64,000 nt of DNA from Nocardioides sp. Soil774 (GTDB lineage: Bacteria > Actinomycetota > Actinomycetes > Propionibacteriales > Nocardioidaceae): positions 228,709 through 292,708 of the forward strand of contig NZ_LMSM01000009.1 of NCBI RefSeq assembly GCF_001428125.1. The letters run 5' to 3'. Under the pieces are notes generated by a model that was given only the letters and a program-made list of their open reading frames with translations, was not told the DNA's origin and did no database searches. Below are positions 40,855 to 51,506 of this stretch, piece after piece. A program made the position numbers and the translations under genes. Positions within the stretch are counted from its first letter, which is position 1, and the number at the start of each line of letters is the position of its first letter.

Positions 40855-41973
40855 ATGCAACGAGGCCGTCGCGACAGTGTCGCCTTCACCGTCGTGGTGG
40901 GCGTCCTCGTGCTGCTCGGCGGCCTGGCGATGGCGCTGGTCGTCGCCCTCTCCGGTGCCCCCGGTTCCCTGGCGCTCGCGGCCCTCCTGGCCGCGGTCCC
41001 GGTCGGTCCGCTGGTCGGGTGCTTCATGTGGCTCGACCGCTACGAGCCCGAGCCGCGCGGCCTGCTCGTCGCGGGACTGCTGTGGGGCGCGTTCGTCGCC
41101 ACCGCGGCCGCCCTCGTCTTCCAGGGCATCGGCCTGGTCGGCGGCGCCACCGAGCGCGACAGCCTCGCGGTGGTCGCGCCGGTCACCGAGGAGGCCACCA
41201 AGGGCGCCTTCCTCCTCCTGCTGCTGTGGTGGCGGCGCCACGAGCTCGACGGCGTCCTCGACGGCATCGTCTACGCCGGCATGGTCGGCATCGGCTTCGC
41301 CTTCACCGAGAACATCCTCTACCTCGCCGCCGCCTACGACGGCACCGACGGGCTCGGCCCCGGTGGCACCGAGGCCCTCACCGGCACGTTCGTGGTGCGC
41401 TGCCTGATCAGCCCGTTCGCGCACCCCCTGTTCACCGCGTTCACCGGAATCGGTGTCGGGCTGGCGATCTCCTCGCGCCGGTTGCCCGTGCGCGTCCTGG
41501 CGCCCCTGGCCGGATTCGCGGTCGCCGCCCTCCTGCACGGGCTGTGGAACTCCTCGACCCTGTCGGGCACCGGCCACTTCTTCGTCGTCTACGGCACCCT
41601 CATGCTGCCCGCCCTGCTCGGTGTCGTGGCGTTCGCGGTCTACCGCCGCCGCTCCGAGCGCCCGCTGCTCGCCGCGGCCCTGCAGGACGCCGCCGACCGC
41701 GGCCTGCTGCCGGCCACCGACATCCCGTGGCTGGTCGACCTCCGCGCTCGCCGGCACGCCCGCCGCTGGGCCCGGCAGCACGGTGGCGCGCCGGCCGAGC
41801 GCGGCATGCGCGCCTACCAGACCGCCGCCATCGAGCTCGGCTACCTCCACCACCGCTACCTGCGCGGCACGGCTCCCGCCGACTTCGCGGTCCGCGGGCA
41901 GCAGCACGTCGAGGAGCTGCGGACGATCCGCCCCTTCATCTCCTTCCCCGGACAGGTGGTACCCACCCGATGA
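40855..41973 (+). CDS. PrsW-family intramembrane metalloprotease
   Basis: A 372-residue membrane protein with about eight helices and the PrsW signatures VAPVTEEATKGAFLLLLLW (EExxK), DGIVYAGMVGIGFAFTENILYL, and HPLFTAFTGIGVG / LLHGLWNSS with histidines for the metal site. PrsW proteases cleave anti-sigma factors or other membrane proteins in stress responses; the target here is unknown. ATG start. Its stop overlaps the GTPase start (ATGA), so the two are coupled. Confidence 0.92.
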   Translation: MQRGRRDSVAFTVVVGVLVLLGGLAMALVVALSGAPGSLALAALLAAVPVGPLVGCFMWLDRYEPEPRGLLVAGLLWGAFVATAAALVFQGIGLVGGATERDSLAVVAPVTEEATKGAFLLLLLWWRRHELDGVLDGIVYAGMVGIGFAFTENILYLAAAYDGTDGLGPGGTEALTGTFVVRCLISPFAHPLFTAFTGIGVGLAISSRRLPVRVLAPLAGFAVAALLHGLWNSSTLSGTGHFFVVYGTLMLPALLGVVAFAVYRRRSERPLLAAALQDAADRGLLPATDIPWLVDLRARRHARRWARQHGGAPAERGMRAYQTAAIELGYLHHRYLRGTAPADFAVRGQQHVEELRTIRPFISFPGQVVPTR

Positions 41974-43820
41974 GCGAGCCCGAGGGCGACCAGACCCCGG
42001 ACCAGACCCCGGACCAGACCCCGGACCAGACCCCGGACCAGACCCCGTTCCCGGGTCGTCGTACGCCGGACACGACCACCGCGATGGTCACCGCGCTGGT
42101 GCGGCTGCGCGGCGCGCTCCAGGAGGCGCGGCTGCCGCTGGAGCTGCCGGGTGCCGAGGAGCAGCGCGCCTCGCGCGCCGAGATGGTCGACCAGCTCGAG
42201 GACTACGTCATCCCGCGCCTGATGACCCTCGACGCGCCGCTGCTGGCCGTGGTCGGCGGGTCCACCGGCGCCGGCAAGTCGACGCTCGTCAACTCCCTCG
42301 TCGGCACCCGCGTCACCATCCCCGGCGTGCTCCGCCCGACGACGCGCTCGCCCGTGCTGGTGCACCACCCCGACGACGCGAAGTGGTTCGGCCAGGACCG
42401 CCTGCTGCCCGAGCTCGAGCGCGTCAGCCGCCAGACCAACGACCCCGAGGCGCTGCAGCTCGTGGCCTCGCCCGCGATGACTCCCGGCCTGGCGATCCTC
42501 GACGCACCCGACATCGACTCCGTCGAGGAGCGCAACCGGGTGCTGGCCGCCCAGCTGCTGGCCGCGGCCGACCTGTGGCTGTTCGTGACGTCCGCGGCGC
42601 GGTACGCCGACCAGGTGCCGTGGGACTTCCTGCGCAAGGCCGCCGAGCGTTCGGCCGCGGTGGCGATCGTGCTCGACCGCACGCCGCCCGACGCAGTGGA
42701 CACCATCGCCACCCACCTCGCCCGGATGCTCGCCAGCCGCGGGCTCAAGGACTCCCCGCTCTTCACCGTCGAGGAGGGCGGGGTCTCCGAGATGGGGCTG
42801 CTGCCCTCGGAGTCGGTCATCGAGATCCGCAGCTGGCTGCAGGCGCTGGCCGACGACCAGGACGCCCGCGCCGCCGTCGTCCAGCAGACCCTGGACGGCG
42901 CCATCCGCACCCTCGGGCGCCGCACGCACACGGTCGCCGACGCCGCCACCGAGCAGGTCGACGCCGTACGCCGCCTGCGCGAGGACGCCAACTCCGCCTA
43001 CGACCGCGCCGTGACCGCGGTCGGTGAGGCCTCGGCCGACGGCACGCTGCTGCGCGGCGAGGTGCTCGCCCGGTGGCAGGAGTTCGTCGGCACCGGCGAG
43101 CTGCTCAAGTCGCTGGAGACGCGGGTCGGCTGGATCCGCGACCGGGTGGTCAACGCCGTGAAGGGCAAGCCCCAGCAGGCCGAGCGCGTCACCGTCGCGG
43201 TCGAGTCGGGCCTGGAGACGCTGATCCTCGAGCACGCCGAGGCCGCCGCCGAGCGTGCCGAGGCGTCGTGGCGCAGCACCGCGGCGGGTCAGATCCTGCT
43301 GCGCGACGCCGGTGAGGACCTCGGCCGCGCCTCGCGCGACTTCCGCCGTCGGGCCGAGCGGGCCGTGCGCGACTGGCAGGACGACGTGCTGGAGATGGTG
43401 CGCACCGAGGGCGCCGACAAGCGCTCGACGGCGCGGTTCCTGGCCTTCGGCGTCAACGGTCTCTCGGTCGCACTCATGGTCGTGGTCTTCGCGCACACCG
43501 CCGGGGTCACCGGTGCGGAGGCGGGCATCGCCGGCGGCTCGGCCGTCCTGGGGCAGAAGCTCCTCGAGGCCGTCTTCGGCGACCAGGCCGTCCGCACGCT
43601 GGCCGAGCGCGCGCGCCTGCGCCTCGAGGCGTCGATGAGCGACCTGCTCGACGCCGAGCGGCGCCGCTACACCGACCTCCTCGACAGCCTGGAGGTCTCG
43701 CCCGAGGCGCCCGAGCGGATGCGCTCGGCGGCCCGCAAGGTCGACGACCTGCGCTACGCCGCGACCCGCCAGCCCCAGGGCGAGGGTCAGGGTTCGGGCG
43801 CCGAGGACGCCGCCCCCTAG
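41970..43820 (+). CDS. dynamin-like/YfjP-type GTPase 1, membrane-associated
   Basis: A 616-residue GTPase with the P-loop GGSTGAGKST (about 96-105), switch region DAPDIDS and a DRTP element in place of NKxD. A long helical region follows, and a pair of hydrophobic segments near 490-530 suggests membrane insertion. Its N-terminus has five DQTP repeats. With the next gene it forms a two-gene GTPase pair frequent in actinobacteria, which may act in membrane remodelling as bacterial dynamins do; that role is inferred. Confidence 0.85.
   Translation: MSEPEGDQTPDQTPDQTPDQTPDQTPFPGRRTPDTTTAMVTALVRLRGALQEARLPLELPGAEEQRASRAEMVDQLEDYVIPRLMTLDAPLLAVVGGSTGAGKSTLVNSLVGTRVTIPGVLRPTTRSPVLVHHPDDAKWFGQDRLLPELERVSRQTNDPEALQLVASPAMTPGLAILDAPDIDSVEERNRVLAAQLLAAADLWLFVTSAARYADQVPWDFLRKAAERSAAVAIVLDRTPPDAVDTIATHLARMLASRGLKDSPLFTVEEGGVSEMGLLPSESVIEIRSWLQALADDQDARAAVVQQTLDGAIRTLGRRTHTVADAATEQVDAVRRLREDANSAYDRAVTAVGEASADGTLLRGEVLARWQEFVGTGELLKSLETRVGWIRDRVVNAVKGKPQQAERVTVAVESGLETLILEHAEAAAERAEASWRSTAAGQILLRDAGEDLGRASRDFRRRAERAVRDWQDDVLEMVRTEGADKRSTARFLAFGVNGLSVALMVVVFAHTAGVTGAEAGIAGGSAVLGQKLLEAVFGDQAVRTLAERARLRLEASMSDLLDAERRRYTDLLDSLEVSPEAPERMRSAARKVDDLRYAATRQPQGEGQGSGAEDAAP
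41988..42047 (+). repeat. 12-base tandem repeat in the GTPase 1 coding region
   Basis: GACCAGACCCCG is repeated exactly five times, encoding DQTP x5 near the N-terminus. In-frame units can change number by slippage without breaking the gene. Confidence 0.95.
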
Positions 43821-43862
43821 GGTTGACCTGTTGGACCGCACCACCCACACCGTGAGGGAGTC

Positions 43863-45518
43863 ATGACGTCGTTGCTCGAAGGGGCCAAGAAGCTGGTCAC
43901 CAGGAGCTCTGACATCGGCGCCCGCGTCGAGGGGCTCGAGCGCGCCGCCGCCGCCGCGCGGGGTCGTGTCGACGACGCCGTGGTCGACGACGCCGAGAAG
44001 GTCGCCGCCCGCGCCGCGAGCCGGCTGAAGCTCTCCGCCGACCACACCGTGGTGGCGCTCGCCGGTGCGACCGGGTCGGGCAAGTCCTCGACCTTCAACG
44101 CCCTCAGCGGCCTCGAGCTGTCCGCGGTCGGCGTACGCCGTCCCACCACGTCGTGGGCCACCGCGTGCGTGTGGGGCAAGGAGGGCGCCGAGGAGCTGCT
44201 GGAGTGGCTCGGCATCCCCGCGCGCCACCAGGTCACCCGCGACTCGATGCTCAGCAAGGGCGACGAGGACGCCGAGCTGCGCGGCGTGGTGCTCCTCGAC
44301 CTGCCCGACCACGACTCCACCGAGGTCTCGCACCACCTCGAGGTCGAGCGGCTGGTGCAGCTCGCCGACATGCTGGTCTGGGTCCTCGACCCGCAGAAGT
44401 ACGCCGACGCCGCCATCCACGACCGCTTCCTCAAGCCGCTCGCCGGGCATCGCGACGTGATGCTCGTGGTGCTCAACCACATCGACACCGTGGCGGAGGA
44501 CCGGCGCGACAGCATGGTCGCGGACGTACGCCGCCTCCTCGAGGCCGACGGTCTGGCCGGGGTCCCGGTGCTGCCGGTGAGCGCGCGCCACGGCTGGGGC
44601 ATCGACGAGCTGCGCGGGATGGTCGCCGAGCGGGTGGCGGCCAAGAAGGTGACGCGTTCGCGCCTCGAGGCCGACGTGAAGTCCGCCGCCCAGCGCCTCC
44701 AGGAGGCGACCGGCACCGGCAAGGCGCCGACGCTGTCGAAGGAGCGCGTCGCGGCGCTCGACGACGCGTTCGCCGACGCGGCCGGCGTGCCGACCGTCGT
44801 CAAGGCCGTGGCCGACTCGACCCGCCTGCGTGCCAACCGCGCGACCGGCTGGCCGGTCACCGCCTGGTTCTCCCGGCTCAAGCCCGACCCGCTCAAGCGG
44901 CTCCACCTCGACCTCGGCTCGGCGGGCAAGCAGCTCAGCGGGCAGTCCCGGACGTCGGTGCCTCAGGCCAGCGGGGTCCAGCGCGCGCGGGTGGACACCG
45001 AGGTGCGCAAGCTGGCCGACCAGGTCGGCGAACCCATGGCGCCCGCCTGGGCGACCGCCGTGCGCACCGCGTCGGTCTCACGTCTGCCCGACCTGGGCGA
45101 CCGCCTCGACCGCGCCGTCGGCACCACCGACCTCGGCGCGGCGAAGATCCCGGTGTGGGCCGGGCTGGTGCGGGTCCTGCAGTACGTCCTGATCGTCACC
45201 GCCCTCGTCGGTGCCGGCTGGCTGGCCCTGCTGGCGCTGGGGTCCTACGCCCGCCTCCCCGAGCCGCCGACTCCCGAGGTGGGGGCGTTCCCCGTCCCGA
45301 CCCTGCTGCTGCTCGGGGGAGTCCTCCTCGGCGTGCTGCTTGCGCTGGTGTGCCGCTGGCTCGTGGCCCTCACCGCGCGCAAGCGCGCCCGTGCGGCCGA
45401 CAAGCGGCTGCGCGACGCCATCTCGGAGGTGTCCGCGGAGCTCGTGGTCGCACCGATCCAGGCCGAGCTCGCGTCCTACGCCGAGGTGCGCGAGGGGCTC
45501 TCCGCCGCCCTGCGCTGA
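43863..45518 (+). CDS. dynamin-like/YfjP-type GTPase 2
   Basis: A 551-residue GTPase with P-loop GATGSGKSS (residues 68-76), G2 threonine in RRPTTSWA, G3 LLDLPDHDS, G4 NHID and VSARH as G5. Two transmembrane helices lie near residues 440-500 (VLIVTALVGAGWLALLAL and LLLLGGVLLGVLLALVC), followed by a basic helical tail. It starts 42 bases after GTPase 1. Partner proteins of this kind may hetero-oligomerise. Translation starts at an ATG after GAGGGAG. Confidence 0.88.
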   Translation: MTSLLEGAKKLVTRSSDIGARVEGLERAAAAARGRVDDAVVDDAEKVAARAASRLKLSADHTVVALAGATGSGKSSTFNALSGLELSAVGVRRPTTSWATACVWGKEGAEELLEWLGIPARHQVTRDSMLSKGDEDAELRGVVLLDLPDHDSTEVSHHLEVERLVQLADMLVWVLDPQKYADAAIHDRFLKPLAGHRDVMLVVLNHIDTVAEDRRDSMVADVRRLLEADGLAGVPVLPVSARHGWGIDELRGMVAERVAAKKVTRSRLEADVKSAAQRLQEATGTGKAPTLSKERVAALDDAFADAAGVPTVVKAVADSTRLRANRATGWPVTAWFSRLKPDPLKRLHLDLGSAGKQLSGQSRTSVPQASGVQRARVDTEVRKLADQVGEPMAPAWATAVRTASVSRLPDLGDRLDRAVGTTDLGAAKIPVWAGLVRVLQYVLIVTALVGAGWLALLALGSYARLPEPPTPEVGAFPVPTLLLLGGVLLGVLLALVCRWLVALTARKRARAADKRLRDAISEVSAELVVAPIQAELASYAEVREGLSAALR

Positions 45519-45664
45519 CCATCGCGCACCACCTGGCGTCCACAGGGGCGCCTGAGTGGCCGTCCTCCACAAGCGCGCCTCCGTCCGGGCTGCACGTGTC
45601 GGTGCGGTTGCCGAGCCTTGGGTGATCGCGGCGGACCGACCGCCGCCCTCACAGGAGGCACGAG

Positions 45665-46087
45665 ATGTACGACACCCAGATCACCCTGACCGGCTGGATC
45701 GGCGGCGAGGTCACCCTGCGCCAGGTCGGCGAGGAGCGCCACGTCGCCTCGTTCCGTGTGGCCTGCACCCCGACGCGCTTCCGCGACGGCGAGTGGGTCA
45801 AGGGCACCACGTCGTGGCACACCGTCAAGGTGTGGAACCGGCTGGCGCGCCACGTGGCCGACTCGCTCCACAGCGGCGACCCGGTCGTCGTGCACGGACG
45901 GCTCGTCGCCGACGTGTGGGAGCGCGACGGCAAGCCGCAGACCAGCTTCGAGGTCGTCGCCACCTCGGTCGGTCACGACCTGTCCCACGGCACCTCGGTC
46001 TTCACCCGCCCGGTGCGCGCCGAGGACCGGCCTGTGGAGGTCCAGCCGGCGCCGGCCGCGGTCGCCGCCGAGCCCCAGGCCGCCTGA
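45665..46087 (+). CDS. ssb: single-stranded DNA-binding protein (second SSB type)
   Basis: A 140-residue OB-fold protein beginning YDTQITLTGWIGGEVTLRQV, with the TTSWHTVKVWNRLARHVADSL segment of SSB. It lacks the acidic C-terminal tip that recruits partners in the main replication SSB, so it is probably an auxiliary SSB like Rv2478c. It lies just upstream of ettA, as in mycobacteria. ATG after AGGAGGCACGAG. Confidence 0.9.
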   Translation: MYDTQITLTGWIGGEVTLRQVGEERHVASFRVACTPTRFRDGEWVKGTTSWHTVKVWNRLARHVADSLHSGDPVVVHGRLVADVWERDGKPQTSFEVVATSVGHDLSHGTSVFTRPVRAEDRPVEVQPAPAAVAAEPQAA

Positions 46088-46156
46088 CGCCGGAGGCGCC
46101 GGGAGCGTCGGGGCGCGATTGTCGGCGCGGGTGCGCTTCCCCGTAGGCTCGCCCGC

Positions 46157-47839
<1,683 letters not shown>

Positions 47840-47843
47840 GCGG

Positions 47844-48338
47844 TCACGGGGTTCGGATCTCCGACTCCGGGTGCCGAGTGACGAGGTGGTCGGCCACGCG
47901 GTCGAAGACCCGGCCGACCGCGGCGAAGTCGTCCTCGGAGACGAGGTCGACGATGTTGCGCCGCACGCTCTCGACGTGGCACGGAGCGGCTCGCACGAGC
48001 AGGTCGTGTCCCGTGTCGGTCATGGTCGCCACGACGCCGCGGCCGTCCTCGGGCGTGGTGCCGCGGGTGACGTAGCCGACCGCCTCCATGCGCGCGACGG
48101 TGTGGGTCACCCTGCTGCGCGAGTGCGCCATGGCGTCAGCGAGCTGGGCCATGCGCATCGCGCGGCCCGGGCGCTCCGAGAGCCGCACCAGCACCTCGTA
48201 CTCGGTGAGCGACATGCTGAACTCGCGGCGCAGGTCGTCGTCGAGGCGTTCGAGCAGCAGCGTCATGCCCATCATCAGGGCGCGCCACGAGTGCTGCTGC
48301 GTGTCGTCGAGCCAGCGTGGTTCCCCCGTGGTGGTCAT
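47844..48338 (-). CDS. MarR-family transcriptional regulator
   Basis: A 164-residue winged-HTH regulator: SLTEYEVLVRLSERPGRAMRMAQLADAMAHSRSRVTHTVARMEAVGYV, then the wing DGRGVVATMTDTG. Usual family length. The effector and target genes are unknown. It is convergent with ettA (4-base gap) and lies 36 bases downstream of the thiolase gene on the same strand, so the thiolase may be one of its targets. Confidence 0.92.
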   Translation of the reverse strand: MTTTGEPRWLDDTQQHSWRALMMGMTLLLERLDDDLRREFSMSLTEYEVLVRLSERPGRAMRMAQLADAMAHSRSRVTHTVARMEAVGYVTRGTTPEDGRGVVATMTDTGHDLLVRAAPCHVESVRRNIVDLVSEDDFAAVGRVFDRVADHLVTRHPESEIRTP

Positions 48339-48374
48339 GGGCGGCAGCCTAGTGGGGGAGGACCCCGGAACGGC

Positions 48375-49589
48375 TCAGGAGAGCCGCTCCAGGATCATCG
48401 CCATGCCCTGCCCGCCGCCGACGCACATGGTGATCAGGCCGGTCGACTTGTCGTGCCAGTCGAGGCTGTTGAGCATGGTGTTCTGCAGGCGGGCGCCGGT
48501 CATGCCGAACGGGTGGCCCACCGCGATCGCGCCGCCGTTGACGTTGAGGCGGTCGAGGTCGATGCCGAGGTCCTGGTAGGACGGCACGACCTGCGCGGCG
48601 AAGGCCTCGTTGATCTCGACGAGGTCGATGTCGCCGATGCTCATCTGGGCGTGCTTGAGCGCGTTCTTGGTGGCCTCGACCGGGCCGAGGCCCATGATCT
48701 CGGGCGACAGGCCGGACACGCCGGTCGAGACGATGCGCGCGAGCGGGGTGAGCCCGAGCTCGGCGGCCTTGGTGTCGCTCATGACCACCACGGCGGCCGC
48801 GCCGTCGTTGAGCGCGCAGCAGTTGCCCGCGGTCACGACGCCGTCGGGGCGGAAGACGGGGTCGAGGCCGGCGATGGCGTCGTACGTCACTCCCGCGCGC
48901 GGGCCGTCGTCCTGGGTCACGACCGTGCCGTCGGCCAGCGTGACGGGCGTGATCTCGCGCGCCCAGAAGCCGTCGGCGATGGCCTTCTCGGCCAGGTTCT
49001 GCGAGCGCACGGCGAACTCGTCGAGCTCCTTGCGGTCGAGGCCGCGCAGGCGGGCGACGTTCTCGGCCGTCTGGCCCATCGCGATGTAGATGTCGGGGAG
49101 CTGGCCGTCCTCGCGCGGGTCGTGCCAGTCCTTCCCGCCCTTGGCGTAGTCGTCGGTGCGCGCGCCCGCGTCGGCGAAGAGCGGGTTGCGGGTGTCGGGG
49201 ATGTGGTCGGAGGTGCCCTTGGCGAAGCGCGAGACGGTCTCCACGCCGGCAGACACGAAGATGTCGCCCTCGCCTGCCTTGATGGCGTGGAACGCCATCC
49301 GCGTGGTCTGCACCGACGACGAGCAGTAGCGGGTGACGGTGGCGCCGGGGACCTCGAGCCCGAGGAGGGTGGTGACCACGCGGGCCATGTTGTTGCCCGA
49401 CTCGCCGCCGGGCAGGCCGCACCCGAGGAGCAGGTCCTCGATCGTCGTGGGGTCGAGGTCGGGGATCTTGTCGAGCGCCGCCTGCACGGCCAGGGCCGTC
49501 AGGTCGTCGGGACGGAAGTCCTTCAGCGAGCCCTTGTTGGCGCGGCCGATGGGGGTGCGGGCTGCGGAAACGATCACTGCCTCGGGCAT
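48375..49589 (-). CDS. acetyl-CoA C-acetyltransferase (thiolase)
   Basis: A 404-residue thiolase with the nucleophile Cys89 (TVTRYCSSSVQ), His359 (VGHPFGMTG) and the general acid Cys389 (MCVGGGQGMA). It cleaves 3-ketoacyl-CoA or condenses two acetyl-CoA units; beta-oxidation and biosynthetic members cannot be told apart by eye. The ATG is preceded by GGAGTTCTCC, a moderate site. No beta-oxidation partner is adjacent. Confidence 0.94.
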   Translation of the reverse strand: MPEAVIVSAARTPIGRANKGSLKDFRPDDLTALAVQAALDKIPDLDPTTIEDLLLGCGLPGGESGNNMARVVTTLLGLEVPGATVTRYCSSSVQTTRMAFHAIKAGEGDIFVSAGVETVSRFAKGTSDHIPDTRNPLFADAGARTDDYAKGGKDWHDPREDGQLPDIYIAMGQTAENVARLRGLDRKELDEFAVRSQNLAEKAIADGFWAREITPVTLADGTVVTQDDGPRAGVTYDAIAGLDPVFRPDGVVTAGNCCALNDGAAAVVVMSDTKAAELGLTPLARIVSTGVSGLSPEIMGLGPVEATKNALKHAQMSIGDIDLVEINEAFAAQVVPSYQDLGIDLDRLNVNGGAIAVGHPFGMTGARLQNTMLNSLDWHDKSTGLITMCVGGGQGMAMILERLS

Positions 49590-49680
49590 GGAGAACTCCG
49601 GTCACTCGAAAGGTCGAACGGTCTCCCGGCACCCTAGTCCGACGGTCGCCGCGGCGGTGGGTGTGACCGTGTGGCCTACC

Positions 49681-50277
49681 TCATGCCGGGTCGGCGCCGG
49701 TGCCGAGCCCGGCGAGCAGCTGCTCCACGCTCTCGCCGACGAAGGCGCGCCGGCGGCGCGCGGGCAGCAGCAGGGACGCCAGCAGCACCCCGTCGAGCGC
49801 CGCGACGAGGGTCTCGGCCGAGGCGCCCTCGTCCTTGCCCGACCGCGCCAGCACGTCACGCACCATGCCGACGAGGTCGGCGCGCCACAGCGCGAAGCGC
49901 TCCGCCAGGCTCGGGTCGCGGGTGGCCGCGACGCTGAGCTCGAGCCGGGCGGCAAGCAGGTCGGGCTGGTCCAGCCACCGCGAGAACAGGCGGGAGACCT
50001 CGCTGACGGCGCGCTCGTGGTCACCGGGGCACGACGCGAGGCGCGACCCCAGCGCCTGCACGTCGACAGCGAGCCGGGCGGCCACGAAGTCGCCCAGCGC
50101 GCCGATGAGCGCCTCCCGCGTGCGGAAGTACGCCGACGAGCTGCCCTCGGGCAGCCCGGCCTCCCGGTCCACCGCGCGGTGGGTCAGGCCGCGGTTGCCC
50201 TGCTGGGCCAGCACGGTCGTCGCCGCCGCGAGGATCTCGCGCCGACGGGGAGACAGCTCCTCGCGGTCCGGACTCAC
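49681..50277 (-). CDS. TetR-family regulator
   Basis: A 198-residue regulator with HTH LTHRAVDREAGLPEGSSSAYFRTREALIGAL and a TetR_C-type helical domain with WLDQPDLLAARLELSVAATRDPSL. GTG start. It faces a perfect 14+14-base inverted repeat at 50335-50370 and a 60-residue membrane protein gene on the other side, so it probably represses itself and that gene. Confidence 0.92.
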   Translation of the reverse strand: MSPDREELSPRRREILAAATTVLAQQGNRGLTHRAVDREAGLPEGSSSAYFRTREALIGALGDFVAARLAVDVQALGSRLASCPGDHERAVSEVSRLFSRWLDQPDLLAARLELSVAATRDPSLAERFALWRADLVGMVRDVLARSGKDEGASAETLVAALDGVLLASLLLPARRRRAFVGESVEQLLAGLGTGADPA

Positions 50278-50334
50278 GCCTCGTGCCTCCTGCCTTCGCG
50301 TCGGTGACGCAGGACACTACCGCGCGGACTTGCA

Positions 50335-50370
50335 CTACGTATGTAGAAGAGTAGCCTTCTACATACGTAG
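50335..50370. promoter_or_regulatory. 14+14-base inverted repeat, TetR operator
   Basis: CTACGTATGTAGAA (50335-50348) and TTCTACATACGTAG (50357-50370) are perfect reverse complements separated by GAGTAGCC. Each arm contains CTACGTATGTAG, itself nearly palindromic, so two dimers could bind. It lies in the AT-richest part of the gap between the TetR gene and the small membrane gene. Confidence 0.85.
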
Positions 50371-50400
50371 AAATCCTACGGTCATGGAAAGGAACCGACC

Positions 50401-50583
50401 ATGCAGCTCCTCGACCCCACCGCCGTCATCACCCTCCTCGTCGTCGTCGGCATCGCCGCCCTCGCCGCTGTCGCGCTGGCCGCGGTCGCGCTCCCCGCCG
50501 CCCTCCGCGAGACGCGCCGCGACCGCCAGGTCCGCCGCGAGTCGATCCCGGCCTACTACGGCCGCCTGCACTTCGCTCACTGA
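50401..50583 (+). CDS. 60-residue membrane protein under TetR control
   Basis: A 60-residue protein: one long transmembrane helix (VITLLVVVGIAALAAVALAAVALPAAL in outline) followed by an Arg-rich segment RETRRDRQVRRES and a short aromatic end. ATG with GGAAAGGAA upstream. It is the only rightward gene directly behind the TetR operator. Function unknown; small helix-plus-basic-tail proteins often modulate a membrane pump, but no pump is adjacent. Confidence 0.7.
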   Translation: MQLLDPTAVITLLVVVGIAALAAVALAAVALPAALRETRRDRQVRRESIPAYYGRLHFAH

Positions 50584-50648
50584 GCTCCCGCGGCGAGACT
50601 GCCGCACCGGCCCACGCCCCGACCGCGCATCTCTGCGACGATCGGGGC

Positions 50649-51506
50649 GTGCGTCATCTCTACCGCTGCCCGCTGAGGTGGGCCGACCTCGACCTCCTGG
50701 GCCACGTCAACAACGTCACCTACGTCGACTACCTCCAGGAGGCGCGGGTCGACATGTTCCGCACCCACTCCCCGGGCGCGAGGGCCGACGACCTGGCCGA
50801 GGGCGTGGTGGTGGTGCGCCACGAGGTCACCTACGTCTCCTCCCTGACCTTCGGCCCCGACCCGGTCTCGATCGAGTGCTGGGTCACCGAGATCCGCGCC
50901 GCGAGCTTCACCATGGGCTACGAGGTCTTCGCCGAGGACGAGGCGGGGGAGCGCACGGTCTACCTGCGGGCGCGCACCGTGCTGACGCCTTACGTCTTCG
51001 CGACCGAGCGCCCACGGCGCCTGCACGCCGAGGAGAAGTCGTCGCTCGCGCGCCTGCTCGAGCCCGACGAGCCCGTGCGGCCACCGGCCCCGCCGGAGGT
51101 CGTCGAGGTCCCGGGGGGCCACTACCCGGTGCACGTGCGCTTCAGCGACGTCGACGTCTACGGGCACGTCAACAACGTGAAGTACTTCGAGTACTTCCAG
51201 GAGGCCCGCATCCAGCTCATGGTCTCCCAGGGGCGTGAGCTCGGCGGGGGCCACCACCTCGTCGTGGCGCAGACCGACGTCGACTACCGGCGTCCGATCC
51301 TCTTCCGGCCCGAGCCCTACGACTGCCGCACGTGGGTGTCGCGGATCGGCACCACGTCGGTCGTCTTCGAGTCCGTGGTGCGCGACGGCGACGAGGTGCT
51401 CGCGCGTGCTCGCGTGGTCGGGGTGTGCATCGACAGCGCGACCGGTCGCCCGGCGCCGGTGCCCGACGAGCTCCGGTCGCTGGTGGGTGCGGGCACCGGG
51501 ACCTAG
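50649..51506 (+). CDS. acyl-CoA thioesterase, double hot-dog
   Basis: A 285-residue protein with two hot-dog folds in tandem. Each opens with the 4HBT-like active-site segment: RWADLDLLGHVNNVTYVDYLQEAR and RFSDVDVYGHVNNVKYFEYFQEAR, where Asp is the catalytic residue. It hydrolyses acyl-CoA thioesters. GTG start. Its TAG stop overlaps the opposite-strand stop of the globin gene within CCTAGG. The position beside glbO agrees with mycobacterial Rv2475c/Rv2470 surroundings. Confidence 0.93.
   Translation: MRHLYRCPLRWADLDLLGHVNNVTYVDYLQEARVDMFRTHSPGARADDLAEGVVVVRHEVTYVSSLTFGPDPVSIECWVTEIRAASFTMGYEVFAEDEAGERTVYLRARTVLTPYVFATERPRRLHAEEKSSLARLLEPDEPVRPPAPPEVVEVPGGHYPVHVRFSDVDVYGHVNNVKYFEYFQEARIQLMVSQGRELGGGHHLVVAQTDVDYRRPILFRPEPYDCRTWVSRIGTTSVVFESVVRDGDEVLARARVVGVCIDSATGRPAPVPDELRSLVGAGTGT

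Noticed and set aside
40809..43820. A 1003-codon plus-strand frame as one protein
   Set aside because: The first third is Arg/Pro-rich shadow of the PrsW gene; the GTPase begins at ATG 41970, overlapping the PrsW stop.
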